64,000 nucleotides of DNA, taken from positions 7,091,501 through 7,155,500 of the forward strand of contig NC_134104.1 of NCBI RefSeq assembly GCF_040939455.1, written 5' to 3'. Positions 33,601 to 45,000 of this stretch are shown one piece after another (positions within the stretch are counted from its first letter, which is position 1; every line of letters begins with the position of its first letter). A program made the position numbers and the translations under genes. The DNA is from Microcebus murinus (taxonomy: Eukaryota > Chordata > Mammalia > Primates > Cheirogaleidae). Below the pieces are notes generated by a model that worked only from the letters and a program-made list of their open reading frames with translations, was not told the DNA's origin and did not search any database.

Positions 33601-35200
33601 CACAGCCGGTGCCCAGACCCAGGCCTGCGGCCAGTGCGTTTGCACGCGACCCCCGCTCAGAAGGCCCCAGGCTTGATTTAACGCTCTGATGTCACTGTCC
33701 TGAAGTTTTTAACAATTTCTGAACAAGGGGCCCCGTATTTTTATTTTGCACTGGGCCCCCCCAAATTATACAGCTGGTTCTGAGCCCAGTAGATGCTAGT
33801 TAATATCGCTGATGAGACCCCATTGGTTCTTCACTATTTTGAAGCTCAACACAGAGTCAAAATTTGCACATCTTTACTAATCGCCTTTTCACTTTATAAA
33901 CCTCCCAGCAACACTATCAGGGCTCTGAACTATTTAGTGATGGCACAATGAGCTAGGGGCTGCCAGGCCCTCTGGAGGTGGCCCTTTGTAGACATAGCAG
34001 CAAGCAAATGCCAGGAGCTCCATTTTCTGGAGGCCAGGGGTGCTGACAGGTGCTGGCCCCGAGAGGCAGCTGTGACAAAGGCCACATTTATCCTTCTACC
34101 TTCTAAGCTGGTTCAAAGAGAAAATTAGTTTTAAATTTCACATGAGCATTGAAGTGCAAGGCCGGCAGTAAGGGACACTGAACAGTAAGCTGTGAGCAGC
34201 CACACACCCAGTAGCAGCTTCCAAAGCATAAAGCCAGCAGCTGCTGAACTCCAGGGAGTCCCAGGGCACAAGCTGCAGAGCCTCCTGTGACCTGGCCCCC
34301 GGTAAGATTAGCACTCTTGCCCCTGGCTCTCCAGGCTGCTTTCCGGACAGAAGCCCTGGGCGGAAGAGGAGGACAGAGCAGGATGGGCGAGCCTGGCCCT
34401 GCAAGGCGGGTGGAGACTCCGCACTGAGAACAACACTTGGGGAGACAGAGAATAGTCTGAGTGTCATTCACGTCCTTGGAAGTCTTCTGCTTTTAGGTTC
34501 TTTTTCCTATTAAGATGTTTTATTTTACACAAATAATGCCTGTTCACTGGGGAGAATTGCGATCTGCTTTGGAAGGGGATTCATGTTCCAGATTGAGCTG
34601 CATAAGCCCCCACATTCATTTCTAGAATCATCCTCGGCTGAGGGTGGGGTATGAGCAGGCGTGTCCCCCAGGGGACAGCCCTGCTCTCTCAAGACCTCGG
34701 GACTCGTGGGAAAGCTGGGCCGCAGCTGGACCGTGGCTTTGCTCAGAGAAGGAGGTTCTGAGCAGAGGACTGCCAGCAACAGGCTTTGAAAGGACTGCCG
34801 TGGCTGCTGGGCTGGGAAGAGGTTTTCGGGGACAATGGTGAACACGGAGGGGCGGTCAGGAGGCTCTTGCAGAACTGGGGGCCCAGGCAGCGGGGAGGCT
34901 GTGGTGAGGCTGGGCCCTGAATGTGCTTGAAGGACTTTCTAAGAGATTAGGCGTGCAGTGTCACAGAAGGGGGAGGACAGTCACGGTGACTCCATGACTG
35001 AGGCCTGAGCTGATGGGAGGAAGGCACTGTTGTCCCCTCGGTGTCAGGGGGAGCAGGTAGGGCAGGGAGGTGGGAACGTGGGTGTGGCCGAGGGGGGCAG
35101 CGGGTAATTTGTTCATCTAGCTCCAGGCCCTGTGCAGCGGGTTCACAAGAAAGGTTTTTGAATGCATAAATTCTTACACTTTGAGGTTTAATAATTAAAT
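33601..35200. other. Non-coding, nothing firm recognised
   Basis: There are GC-rich patches at 34200-34450 and 34640-35100 with short overlapping frames (up to 122 codons) and no domain. No repeat family is named. Confidence 0.45.
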
Positions 35201-35204
35201 GACA

Positions 35205-35338
35205 TTAAATCTAGGCTAGCATCGAAGTTCAGCTTGGGTCGGGTTAAGTTTGAGATATGTATTAGACACCTAGATGGAGAAGTCAAGTGGACAGTCTGAG
35301 CTGTGCGTCAGAGTTCAAGGGCTGGTGGATACACATTT
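35205..35338. repeat. Left part of an old mammalian repeat split by a retroposed insertion
   Basis: The wording GGTTAAGTTTGAGATATGTA, TTAGACACCTAGATGGAGAA, GTCAAGTGGACAGTCTGAGC is that of a widespread ancient interspersed repeat which I cannot name with certainty. The likely continuation (35909-36545) lies on the other side of the pseudogene insertion. Confidence 0.4.
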
Positions 35339-35353
35339 GGACACTGGGTATTG
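35339..35353. repeat. TSD of the processed pseudogene, left copy
   Basis: GGACACTGGGTATTG matches GGACACCGGGTATTG at 35894-35908 with one T/C difference. Confidence 0.8.
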
Positions 35354-35893
35354 TTCTTTTGTTTGTTTGTTTATTTGTTTTGTTTTGTTTTGTTTTAAAG
35401 GGAAATATCTCACTTTATTAAAATTGCAGGTTAATAAAAACATTTAAAAACACATAGTATCAGTAAGAACTCTGAAATCCTCAGAAGATAGCTATAGCTT
35501 AAGTGTGTTGTTTCTCAGACCCCGGGCAGCTGCAGTTGCATTATGTAGCCCACTTCTATTTCCCGTTGAAGAGAAAATGAAGCCTAGGATGTACAGCGAT
35601 CTAATGTTAGGCACTTCCTTGACTTCATCAATGTTGATGGATAGAGAAGAAAAATGTGTTCTAAAATTTGGACAGAGGCGTTATGCCCTTAACAATGTCC
35701 ACAATGTCCTCTTTGTAAACTGGAGAAGCCAGGCATTTGGACTGCCGTGAGTCCACATATGTAGTGACAGGTTCTGCTGGTCTGCCTTGCTCAACAACAC
35801 ACGAGGCAAACATGAATGTTCAATTTGGAAATGTTTTTGAGACAAATGTTAGCACAGAGTCAAAAACAATCTTACGTTTTAAAATCTCGTATC
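35354..35893 (-). pseudogene. Processed pseudogene, parent gene not identified, 5'-truncated
   Basis: Read on the minus strand, the inserted 540 bp begin inside a coding region. From 35891 the frame runs 77 codons to a TAG at 35661-35663 and is interrupted only once, by a TGA at 35820-35822. The part after that stop includes FASCVVEQGRPAEPVTTYVD and ends VDIVKGITPLSKF. A 3' UTR of about 240 bp follows, with a poly(A) signal AATAAA (35414-35419) about 17 bases before an A-rich tail (35354-35396, AAAAC repeats). A 15-bp TSD flanks the insertion. There is no intron-like break. These are the marks of an L1-mobilised mRNA copy. I do not recognise the protein. An alternative is an unknown SINE/LINE tail, but the long conserved frame favours an mRNA. 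Confidence 0.72.
35414..35419 (-). terminator. Poly(A) signal of the processed pseudogene
   Basis: AATAAA on the minus strand, about 17 bases upstream of the A-rich tail, the spacing normal for cleavage and polyadenylation. It is a relic copied from the parent mRNA. Confidence 0.75.
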
Positions 35894-35908
35894 GGACACC
35901 GGGTATTG
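35894..35908. repeat. TSD of the processed pseudogene, right copy
   Basis: 14 of 15 bases match 35339-35353. It sits at the truncated 5' end of the pseudogene. Confidence 0.8.
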
Positions 35909-36545
35909 AAAGCGAGAGTGAGAGCAGGGAGGGGACCGAGTCCCGGTGAGCCCCGGGGCATCCCAAATAATGAGGAACCAGCAACAAAAGGGAAAAAGGA
36001 AAAGAGCAGCAGGTGAGAAGCCAAGTAAAAGATAATGTTCCAAGGAAGGCAGCGTGGCCAAGAGCGTGGCCTGCCACGACAGGCCGGCAAGAGAGGCCTC
36101 TGCCACCTGGGTGGCCACCGGGGGGCTGGGCAGGAGGCTAGGGACAGGGCTTAAGAGAGACGGAGGTGGAGGAGATTGGAAAAGCAAGTGTGGGCAAGTC
36201 TGCTGAGGAGTTCTGCTGTGAAAGCGAGAAAAGAAACGAAGGAAAAGTTGATGGGGGGACGGAAGACAATAAAACACTTTCTTTGTAGAATGGAGTCATG
36301 AGGGAGGATGGGAAAGAGTTTTAAAAGTGCTGGGAAACGAGAGTGGTGCTGACCCGGGGCATCCACCAGAAGCAAGAGGTTGGGGAGGTGAGGTGCAGGG
36401 CAAGGGCAAGTAGCCGCGATGTTGGGTTTGAGGACATGACCTTCTGGTGGTGTCACTTTCTTGGGGAAAGCAGAAGCTGGGGCTTCAGCTATGAATGAGG
36501 ATGGGAGAAGGTGCTGGAGGTTGGAGAAGAGACGACAAGGAGAGA
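35909..36545. repeat. Probable right part of the old mammalian repeat
   Basis: Purine-rich sequence with GTGGGCAAGTCTGCTGAGGA, GTTCTGCTGTGAAAGCGAGA and GGGAGGATGGGAAAGAGTTT runs in the same order as the ancient repeat that seems to start left of the pseudogene. It is diverged and the family is not named. The minus-strand frames here are shadows of its low complexity. Confidence 0.35.
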
Positions 36546-36804
36546 GGAAGAGAGTGAGTAGTTTGCTCAGCTCTCTCTCTCGAATCCCTACCTAGTGGGT
36601 TCTTAACGAAGGCTTTGAGTGCAGAAACACTCATAAATCCGGGTTAATGAAATGCCGTCGAGTCTAGACCAGCGTGCGTGCCCCCAGCGGTGCCCACCCA
36701 GTTGTGCTTGGTGTGTTTGGTGAGCTGGTCTTGAGATCAGGTCAGGGGATGATTGGGCACGTTGACTCCGGGCATTTCACTCCGGGCACCCACTGACCAC
36801 TGGA

Positions 36805-36965
36805 ACTGCGATTTTTGGAAAAGTCATTTACCTAATTCAGTCTCAGTGTTTGGTTGTGTAAACTAAGACTGGTAATAGTGTCTGTCCCACGGAGTCACTG
36901 TGAGGATTTACTGGATTCGTGTAAAGTGCTTAGCACATGACAAGCCAGGAATGGCAGTCATCACC
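36805..36965 (+). repeat. MIR SINE
   Basis: GGAAAAGTCATTTACCTAAT, AGTCTCAGTGTTTGGTTGTG, GGAGTCACTGTGAGGATTTA and GTGTAAAGTGCTTAGCACAT follow the sense MIR core and 3' part. Confidence 0.7.
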
Positions 36966-39900
36966 ATCACTGTTACCAACAGTATTATTATATTAAGAAA
37001 TGCCTGCCGGGCATGCATGGTTGGCATGGCGACATTGTCCTGGGTGAGCCTGGCAAGTGATGATTAGAGCCATCACTGCATTCCTGGGTCTCACCCTCGG
37101 CCCAGCAGGAGAAGCAACTAGATTTTGTCAAGAGACCACAGAGGCGATTGGGCTTAAAGGGCCAAAACTCACATGAACTGAACACACAGAAGTTCTGATG
37201 TATAAACCAGAAAGTCAACTTAGGAAATGTCACTGTCAGGAGGAAAATCTACTAGAGCCAAGTTATGATCAGAAGGTTGTTCAAAGGGCCTGAAATCTGA
37301 GTCTCGGGAGCCCAGAGGGGTGAAGCGAATGAGTGTTACTGAGCCATAATCATCAGGCATCTGTCGCTGCTGTAGGCTGTGCCTCCTGGGTAGACCGAAA
37401 CCTTCCTGGTGGTGGCCAGGGCGCTGCGTTCCATATCGAATGCCAGAGACTCAGAGGAAGACTTGCCCTTTGACCTCGTAAGCACAGACTCCAGGCGACC
37501 AGCTTGTTGTGTTAGGTTCGTCCACATATTCTTTCTAGGCACATTGCTAGTTGTGAGTTCTTCAGCATCCAGGCAGCCTCGATTTGACTTCTAGTTCTGG
37601 CTGTGCTGCTCCATGCCGTGAGACATACTCTTTCTTGGTGACTTCTGCAGATGTTATTTCACATGCTAATGAATTAACCAGCATAGCTATCAAAGACAGC
37701 CTCGTATCTCTGCCCTATACTGATTGATCGAAATAACTCTTAGGACCTCCATGCTCTATACATCTGTACTTTGATTGGTGTGTTTACAGTTGTGTAATCA
37801 TTAACCTCCTTCCCATCTCCCCAAAAAATCTAAACTGTATTTAATGAGGAATTTGCCATGTATTTAAAAATCCACACACTTAATTTAAGAAAAATGAAAT
37901 CCATATGTTTCTGACTTATTTATTCTAAACCCATCAAAACATTTTAACAGCTGCCTCATGCCCAAGAATCATCTTGATGTTTCTTAATAGGTTTTACAAA
38001 AGCTTTTCCTTTAAAAATAAAAGGGGGGGAAAAAAAAAACAGGTGGTTATACTTTGAGAAGAGGAAATAAACCAAAACAGCAAACTTCTGTTGCCCTGGA
38101 CACATTTCCCGCTGCAGACTCACCTCTCTCCACCACTGTTTATCTGGAAGTCCATCCATCTGTGCCTGCCAGTTTGTTCATCTGTCTACAAAAGCACACT
38201 ATTCCTTGGGCAACTCCTTCCAGATTTGGAGAGAGAGCCGTGAGTCACATAGGAAAAATACTCAAGAGTACAAATCTTACTGTTATTCAGGAAAAAGTCT
38301 CCTGAGCCCCGGGTGTACTTGTGCCTAGACTTCCGTCCTCTTGCCAAGGGTGGAGCTGGCCCTGGCCCTCGCCAAGCCCCTCCCCAGCCCTCCACCTGGA
38401 CGTGTTGCCAGGCAGGTGGGTGGGCGGTGTACAGGGTCGACAACCGCCTTGGGATTCTTACCTCCATTCGCACCCGCCTAGAACGCTCAGTCTGGACTTT
38501 GGGTTGAGCTCTGGCGTGAGTCTGTGAACAGGGCTCAAGGCCGAGCAGAACAGCAGCACCGGAGGAGTGGACCCCGCACACAGCCAAGGACAACCATGGC
38601 TGTGGTGTCACCCAGGCTGTCTTCACGGCTGCCACCCCAGTCCAGGACACAGGACGTGCCCAAGTCCAATATCCTGTCATTAGCCATGGCAGTTGCCACC
38701 TGCCTACGCCTGCCCCCTCTGTCGTTACTAAGCTGTCATGTCAATATGTAGCCAGTGGCAGTCAGTGGAGCCCTCAATATCAAGGCGGGAAAAGGAAGGT
38801 AATGACTGGGGAAAAAAGGATTGGAAAGTAGGGAGAAGCACAATGGTGACAAAGAAATGTGGGAAGACAGAGATAACTGTGCGTCTCCCAAGACTCGGGG
38901 TTGGCGTCTGAGTCCGTGTGGGGCCGAGGCGTTTCCCGGGTCACGCCACGAGGCTCACACGAGGGGCCAGGCCACGCCACGGTGCCACACGCAGAGCCCA
39001 TCAGGTGTGGAGGACGTGGGGACAGAAAAAGCCATGATGGGTGACGGCGTCATCAGATCACCCTTTGATGTTGTCGAGACGCTTCCCTTAAAAAGTCACT
39101 TTAACATTTATAAACTCCTTCATCCAATCCAAGCATCTGAGAATAAAGGAACCGAAACATTCAGGCACACATTGCACTGTGTAGAAATTCTCTTTCAAAT
39201 GATTTATAACTGGTTTTAAGTGCCTTCCTGAGAGCCACTTTTGGAAACAAAAACAAAAACAAAAATTACTGAATTGTTTTAAATATTTTTTAATGCACTA
39301 TCTGGAATATTTCAGAATTATTCTAATGAGGCTCCAAAAGCCAGGCAGGGAGAGAGTTTTCCATCCTGACAGACGGGATTTTTTGGCTCCCAAGAGGCGG
39401 CTCTGGGATGGGTTTGGGTCCCTGCCAGCCAGGTAGCTGGGCCCCAGCCAAAGGGATAAATACTGGCTTCGGATAAAACAGATGCTTAAAAGGTCTGTTC
39501 CGCTCCGAGATCTCTGTTTAATGGTGGCTATTGCTGACATAGTGCTTTCAGATCTATAATTTATCTAACCAGAGGTACAATGCCACGCGCCCGTCTGTTT
39601 CCAGCAGGCCACCGGGGAAAACTCCAGGGCTCGCCAGCCCCCCTGGTTCTTGCAACCACACGAGCAACAGAAAAGCGATAGCTCATCGTCTGGCTAAGGC
39701 TCTTGTTGCTCACCCTTCCAGGAAACGAGAAGTTTCTATGCAAGACTTTGGAGAACTATGGTCTCATTCCTTCCCTACATCCTCCCAGGGACTGTGCTAC
39801 TCTCTGAAGTAAACACCCTCCGGCCGGGCTTTCCTCTGCCTGTGCCCATGGCACCCACCCCCTCCGGAGCCACTCAGTCCCTCCTTCAGACTGCCAAGCC

Positions 39901-40360
39901 CGGGATTTACCACTTGGTGTCTCCTAAAGGGACCCCAGCCATCGGGTCAGCCCACATGCCCGATGAGGATAGGATGAGTGGGTTCTCCTCGCTCACCCCT
40001 TGGGAAAGCCTAAATAGGACTTTGCTGCCCAATTGGAAGCAGGAACGACACTTGAGTTTAAAGTAGATAAAGATGCCGCGTTGGCTGCAGGGTAGGAGAG
40101 GCCACACATGGGTAGCTAGAACCTGTCCACCTCCCTCAGATCACTCCAAGCCGTCAACCACCTACATCATAGGTGCAAATCGTTCCAACTCCTGACAGGT
40201 CCGAAATGAGCAGGTGAGCTGAACCCGAGTTACGCAAACATGCGGAAGCCCGAGGCGGATGTCCCCATCAGAGTCCAGCCCACCAGGGCCAAGAATTATT
40301 GAAACTGACAACTTAGAAAAATGGTTTTCATATGCAAACTACCTAAATTACCTGGCTAGT
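36966..40360. other. Non-coding, nothing firm recognised
   Basis: An adjoining G8/A10 run lies near 38022-38039. A 164-codon minus-strand frame (38186-38680) has no recognisable domain. No repeat family or exon is named in this stretch. Confidence 0.45.
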
Positions 40361-40364
40361 TTTT

Positions 40365-40485
40365 CCACTCAGTCTGTAAAAAAAAAAAAAATACCTCTTG
40401 GATTATTTCTATGAATTAATACACAGAATGCACAGAAATCAATGCCTGGCGTATAGTGAGTGCTCAATAACTGTTGGCCATTACT
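40365..40485 (+). repeat. MIR SINE 3' part with an A-run
   Basis: CACTCAGTCTGTAAAAA, then AATACCTCTTGGATTATTTC, and AATGCCTGGCGTATAGTGAG with TGCTCAATAACTGTTGGCCA match the sense MIR 3' half. A 13-base A-run interrupts the core. Confidence 0.65.
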
Positions 40486-41292
40486 GTGTTAAGATTAGAA
40501 GACAGGTCACCCGTAGGAGGGACGTGCCTCTCGGCCATGGCAACGTGACAGCAACCTCTTATCAATGGTACCTCATCACGGGCAGGGACTGTGATTCCTT
40601 CCCTGTCCCCAGAGTGAGTGACTCATTGTTAACTCTTGAATCATTCCGAGTGGCTGACTCCCAGGGTGGTTCAACAATCCCGAGAAACAACTCACCGCCA
40701 CATTCAGGGATCCCCAAACCCGGCTCTGCCGCCCAGGGCCATTGTGAGTTTCTTGTCCAGCGTGCATGGGTGCCCCATCACCATGCTCTGCCTTCATTTT
40801 TCCGTCTTCTAAACTGTGAGCCACCAAGCGCGCAGCTCGAGAACCATGTCGTAAAACTGTCACCCACATAAACAGCCTCCAAGAATGTTGTGTACTGTGG
40901 AGTCTAAAGAACATTTTCGTTTTATTTTATCACGTCTGGCTCCTCTGCCCTCCCCACCACTCCAGCCCTCCCTGCCCTGCCCTCCCCATCCTGGGAGGCC
41001 CTTGTGGTTCTGCTTAGAACATCTCGCAGGGCTCGGGCTGTGTGGTCTACACAGCGGTAGCCCCCTGACTGGTACGTTTCCAGGGCTCAGAGGCTAGTCC
41101 TCTGAATTTTCTAGATGATATTTATGTTCAACTTTTCCTTCCCTTTGTGTAAACACGTGCGGACTGCTACTGCCTCGGGACTTCTCAAGTCCCATTTGTA
41201 TGTTTCCCACATGTCCCAGAGAGATGTCCTTCCCCCCTTGTCTGGAACTCAGCTGTAGTCCGGAGCCTTCTCTGAACAGCAGCTTCCATAGA
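40486..41292. other. Non-coding, nothing recognised
   Basis: Short frames occur on both strands. There is no recognisable exon, repeat or regulatory motif. Confidence 0.4.
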
Positions 41293-41300
41293 CAGTAAGA

Positions 41301-41773
41301 CAACGGTCCCCAACCTTTTTGGCACCAGGGACCAGTTTCACGGAAGACAATTTTTCCACAGACCAGGGCGGGGGCGGGGGGAGGGGTGGTTTCAGGATGA
41401 CTGGAGAGCATTGCATTTATTGTGCTCTTGATTCCTGTTATTATTACACTGTTAACCTCTCTGCTAATGGTAATCTGTATTTGCAACCACTCCCCAGGGC
41501 TGGCATCACCGCCTCACTCCACCTCAGGTCATCAGGCATCAGATTCTCATAAGGAGCGAGCAACCTAGATCCCTTGCATGGGCAGTTTACGGTAGCGATC
41601 GAGCTCTTATGAGAATCTAACGCTGCAGCTGATCTGACAGGAGGCGGAGCTTATGCGGTGATGTGAGTGACCGGGAGCAGCTGCAAATACAGATGAAGCC
41701 TCACTCACTGGCCTGCTGCCCACCTCCTGCTCTGTGGCCCGGTTCCTGACCACGGCCTGGGGTTTGGGGACTG
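41301..41773 (+). mobile_element. hAT-like non-autonomous element, 473 bp, with internal palindrome
   Basis: It starts CAACGGTCCCCAACCTTTTT, GGCACCAGGGACCAGTTTCA and ends GGCCCGGTTCCTGACC, then TGGGGTTTGGGGACTG, the pattern of a well-known mammalian hAT-related repeat with CAG/TGGTCCCCAAC-type ends. The 8-bp flanks CAGTAAGA (41293-41300) and CAGTAGCA (41774-41781) match at six positions, so the TSD is tentative. Inside, AGATTCTCATAAGGAGC (41541-41557) and GCTCTTATGAGAATCT (41603-41618) form a near-perfect inverted repeat. No transposase is encoded. I do not assign a family name. Confidence 0.7.
41366..41386 (+). other. Potential G-quadruplex inside the hAT-like element
   Basis: Four G-tracts (GGG, GGGGG, GGGGGG, GGGG) are separated by single bases C, C and A, giving loops of one base. 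This satisfies the strictest G-quadruplex rule on the plus strand. Confidence 0.6.
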
Positions 41774-41781
41774 CAGTAGCA

Positions 41782-42954
41782 AGAGAATTCATATTTTATC
41801 TTAGTTTTCCAAATGCTTTTCTTAATAAAATGTGCAATTTCCTTGTTGAAGGTACACTATTTTTTATAAAATATAAACACACCAGATTTAGTTCTGTGAT
41901 ATTTTCCTTACAAAGACTTTCTGGGAAATTTTTTTTAATAATTATATTCTAGACATACAAATCCCTGTAATCACAGATCTCATACAACTCATCCCAAAAT
42001 TTACGGTAATTATCTCCCTAGTTACAGCCATGTATATTAATAAAATATTAGTAGGATGTTCTTCCCTGTCCTCTAGTCACTGCATGGTTTGCAAAGTGCT
42101 CCCTCACCACTGACACAGCTGTCCCCGCTGTCAACGTGCTCAGGTAGGAAGGTCACCAGGCCACCAGGAGATCTGGGCGTTAATCTTCATCCTCCCAGCT
42201 GGCTGAAAGGTCTTGGGGAGGGACGGTCCCACCTCCAGTATGAAGACCACATCACCATGAAAGTGAAACCACACTTGGCTCTTTGGAGACTGTTGACACA
42301 TAAATCTAAGCACAAGGTGCCATCAATAATCTTGGAGCTAGTGACCTTGGATGATCTCCTCCCCTCCCCCACCCTCCCACTTTTCTCTTTCCGTCCATCA
42401 GTCTCATGGTTGCCTGACTGTAGCTGTCATATATTTACCATGTAGCCTTCTGTTGTTGTTATCATATGGGTTTTCACCATCTGCTCCGTGGTTCTTCAGA
42501 TGACATTGCTCTTTGCAAGGTAAGGTCTAGTCTGCTACACAAGCTATTATTTTCTCTTTTGCTACCATTTGGCCCATGTCAAATGTGGCTTTTGGAAGCA
42601 GGTAGAATATAAATTACAAATACATAAACAAATGTTTATATAAAGCTGAGGCAGAAAGTGAATTTAACTCTTCTTCAAAAAATTATAAAAACATCTCTTG
42701 GTATTAATCTCAAAGGGCAAGAGAAAGTATCTGTGTTTTGCTCTAACTTTCAAAAATAAAAATAAAATAGTTTGCTCTTATTCAGGTTGTCCCTGATGCA
42801 AGCTTGGCTGCATGGGGCTTTCTGGGGGCCCATAACCCCCTCAGCTCCCCTCACTGGACATAGTTCACCCCTGCCTCTGAGGGCAACACTGCCTGTGACA
42901 TTGGTGCCTGTGTATAGCCATGACACCTCAGGTGTTGTTAAAAGATACAAGTAG
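41782..42954. other. AT-rich non-coding, nothing recognised
   Basis: There is no repeat family or exon that I can support. Frames of 118 codons or less are without domains. Confidence 0.45.
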
Positions 42955-43500
42955 ATCTACCATTTGATCCAGCAATTCCACTAGTGGACATCTACCCAAA
43001 AGACCAAATGACACTCTACAAATGGGACACCTGCACTCGAATGTTTACAGCAGCACAGTTCACAATCGCAAAGTGTAGAAACAACCCAGGTGCCCATCAG
43101 TACATGAGTGGATTAATAAAATGTGGTATATGTATACCATGGAGTACTATTCAGCTTTAAGAAACAATGGTGATATAGCACCTCTTGTATTTCCTGGATG
43201 GAGCTGGAACCCATTCTACTAAGTGAAGTATCTCAAGAATGGAAAAACAAGCACCACATGCACTCACCAGCAAATTGATATTAACAGATCAACACCTAAG
43301 TGGACATATAGGAGTAGCAACTATCGGGCGTCGGGAAGGTGGGAGGGGGGAGGAGGGGATGGGTATATACAAACATAATGAGTGAGATGTGCAGTGTCTG
43401 GGGGATGGTCACGCTTGAAGCTCTGACTCAAGGGGGAAGGGGGGGCATGGGCAATATATGTAACCTTAACATTTGTACCCCCATAATATGCTGAAAAAAA
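42955..43500 (+). mobile_element. Lemur-type L1, 5'-truncated
   Basis: In sense orientation it runs from the ORF2 C-terminal region (ATCTACCATTTGATCCAGCA) through ACCCAGGTGCCCATCAGTAC, TGGTATATGTATACCATGGA and ATGGAGCTGGAACCCATTCT, and then the ORF2 stop near 43280. The 3' UTR follows, with a GGGAGGGGGGAGGAGGGGAT tract and CCCCATAATATGCTGAAAAA. It is the same family as the copies at 5766, 10261, 59250 and 60101. The ORF2 frame is broken. A TSD is not clear; GTTAAAAGATACAAGTAG before it and GTTAATATTCAAATAG after it are a possible degenerate pair. Confidence 0.9.
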
Positions 43501-43501
43501 A

Positions 43502-44430
43502 AGTTAATATTCAAATAGGGTAAAATCATGACCCTCATGCAAATACAAAATTAACATGTCAACGATTTTATTAAACTTGTTAATTAAATAATAAGGAAAT
43601 CAAACAAATGTCACAACAGGTTCAAAGAAGAAGTCAAAGAACAACATATTTATATGGAGTCAAGGAATGCGGAAATGACCTTTTCTATGAGGAGGGAGAT
43701 CATTTGAACATCCACCTGACAGAATTTATTTGCAGGTCTACACATAAGAATGATTTTGCCCGGCAATTATAACTGCACTGCCATCAGTTCTCTACAATTT
43801 ACAGATTGCAGAAATAGCTCGATGGCAATCAACAGCTAGAGTCAAAAAACCTATGAGGTATGCCATAGCTTTGTATTGCAGACATCCGCTAATATTCATT
43901 GCTTATTCCAAAGCTTCCACGCAAGGCAAGCCTTTCCGTTCTCTTCCCTCTTTCTTCTTGCCAGCAACCACTGGCTGTCCCTAGTTCATCTGTGGCCTCC
44001 GGGTCTCAAAGGACATAGACCTCTTGGCCATGGCCTGGTGGCAGGCGAGTCTAGCCGAAGTTCTGATATCACAGGAAAAGCCAATGGACCTTCATGGCGT
44101 TTTTCCATACTGAGTTTCTGATCCGCACTTCCCTTGCCCGTTCTCCCTCTTGCACCCAGTCACCAGCAGGCAGCGGCACACACCCGACTGGTCATTCCAT
44201 TTGAATGCAACCCTGGCCTCACTGTCCCACCACGGCCAGGTCCACTCCTTTGGCAAAAGCTCCACAAAAGTATATGAAAGGCCAGGCTCCTGGTTCAGTG
44301 AAGTAAGAACCAGCGGCCTGTGCCCACCTGCGGATCCCTGTCCTCTTTCCATCCATCTATGGAAACCTAACGAGACGCTCCCAGCCCATCAGTTCCACTT
44401 GTTAATTACAGTGGCTCCCTGGGTGTATCT
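43502..44430. other. Non-coding, nothing recognised
   Basis: AT-rich to 43.9 kb, then mixed. The 123-codon frame at 44150-44521 has no domain. No repeat is named. Confidence 0.45.
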
Positions 44431-44433
44431 GTT

Positions 44434-44830
44434 GGTGCTCGACCAGAGGAGCAGAACCAGGAGGCGGTGTACAGTAGGAGATTCATGGCAAGGCATTACT
44501 TCGTGTAACTGCGGGGGCTAGCCAAGCGAGTCTTAAACCCATAGAGCGGACCCACACGGAGAGCAGGCGGGCATCTCAGGGGCGAGCCGGAGCAGCTCCA
44601 CAGGCAGAATTCCTCCTTCTCTCAGGGAAGCTTCCGCCAGCGTCGACAGAGTTTCAGCTGGTAGAGTCAGATCCACCCAGATGATGTAGGATAAATCTCC
44701 CTTCATGTAAAGCCAACCGATTATAATCACACCTACAAAATATTGTCACAGCGACACCTATGAACATCTATTCTCAAGAGTAACTGGGGCGACAGCCCTA
44801 GCCAGGTTGACATGTCCCTTGGGAAGTGAA
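44434..44830. repeat. Old LTR-like repeat, unnamed
   Basis: CGACCAGAGGAGCAGAACCA at the left and GCCCTAGCCAGGTTGACATG at the right parallel a common mammalian LTR-like repeat that starts with 'ctccagagaaacagaacca' and ends with 'agtcaagttgacacat'. The middle (ATTCCTCCTTCTCTCAGGGA) also fits. It is diverged, with no TSD. Confidence 0.4.
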
Positions 44831-44884
44831 CAGTCAAGTTGATGTCACAAGTCAGGTTGTGCCGTGGTGAGAAACAGAGAAGCC

Positions 44885-45000
44885 GCTGGATTCGTGGTAG
44901 TCGAGAACCTTGGGTTCCTGACCCAGCTCTACCACCGGAACCACCCGGCCTTGGTGTACACCTGTTTCTTCCATTGTAAAATGGGCTTATCTGGTCTCTG
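44885..45000 (+). repeat. MIR SINE fragment
   Basis: CCTTGGGTTCCTGACCCAGC, TCTACCACCGGAACCACCCG and TTTCTTCCATTGTAAAATGG follow the sense MIR head and core. Confidence 0.55.

Noticed and set aside
38186..38680. 164-codon minus-strand frame
   Set aside because: It starts and ends in ordinary non-coding DNA and shows no recognisable domain. Opposite frames are also open.
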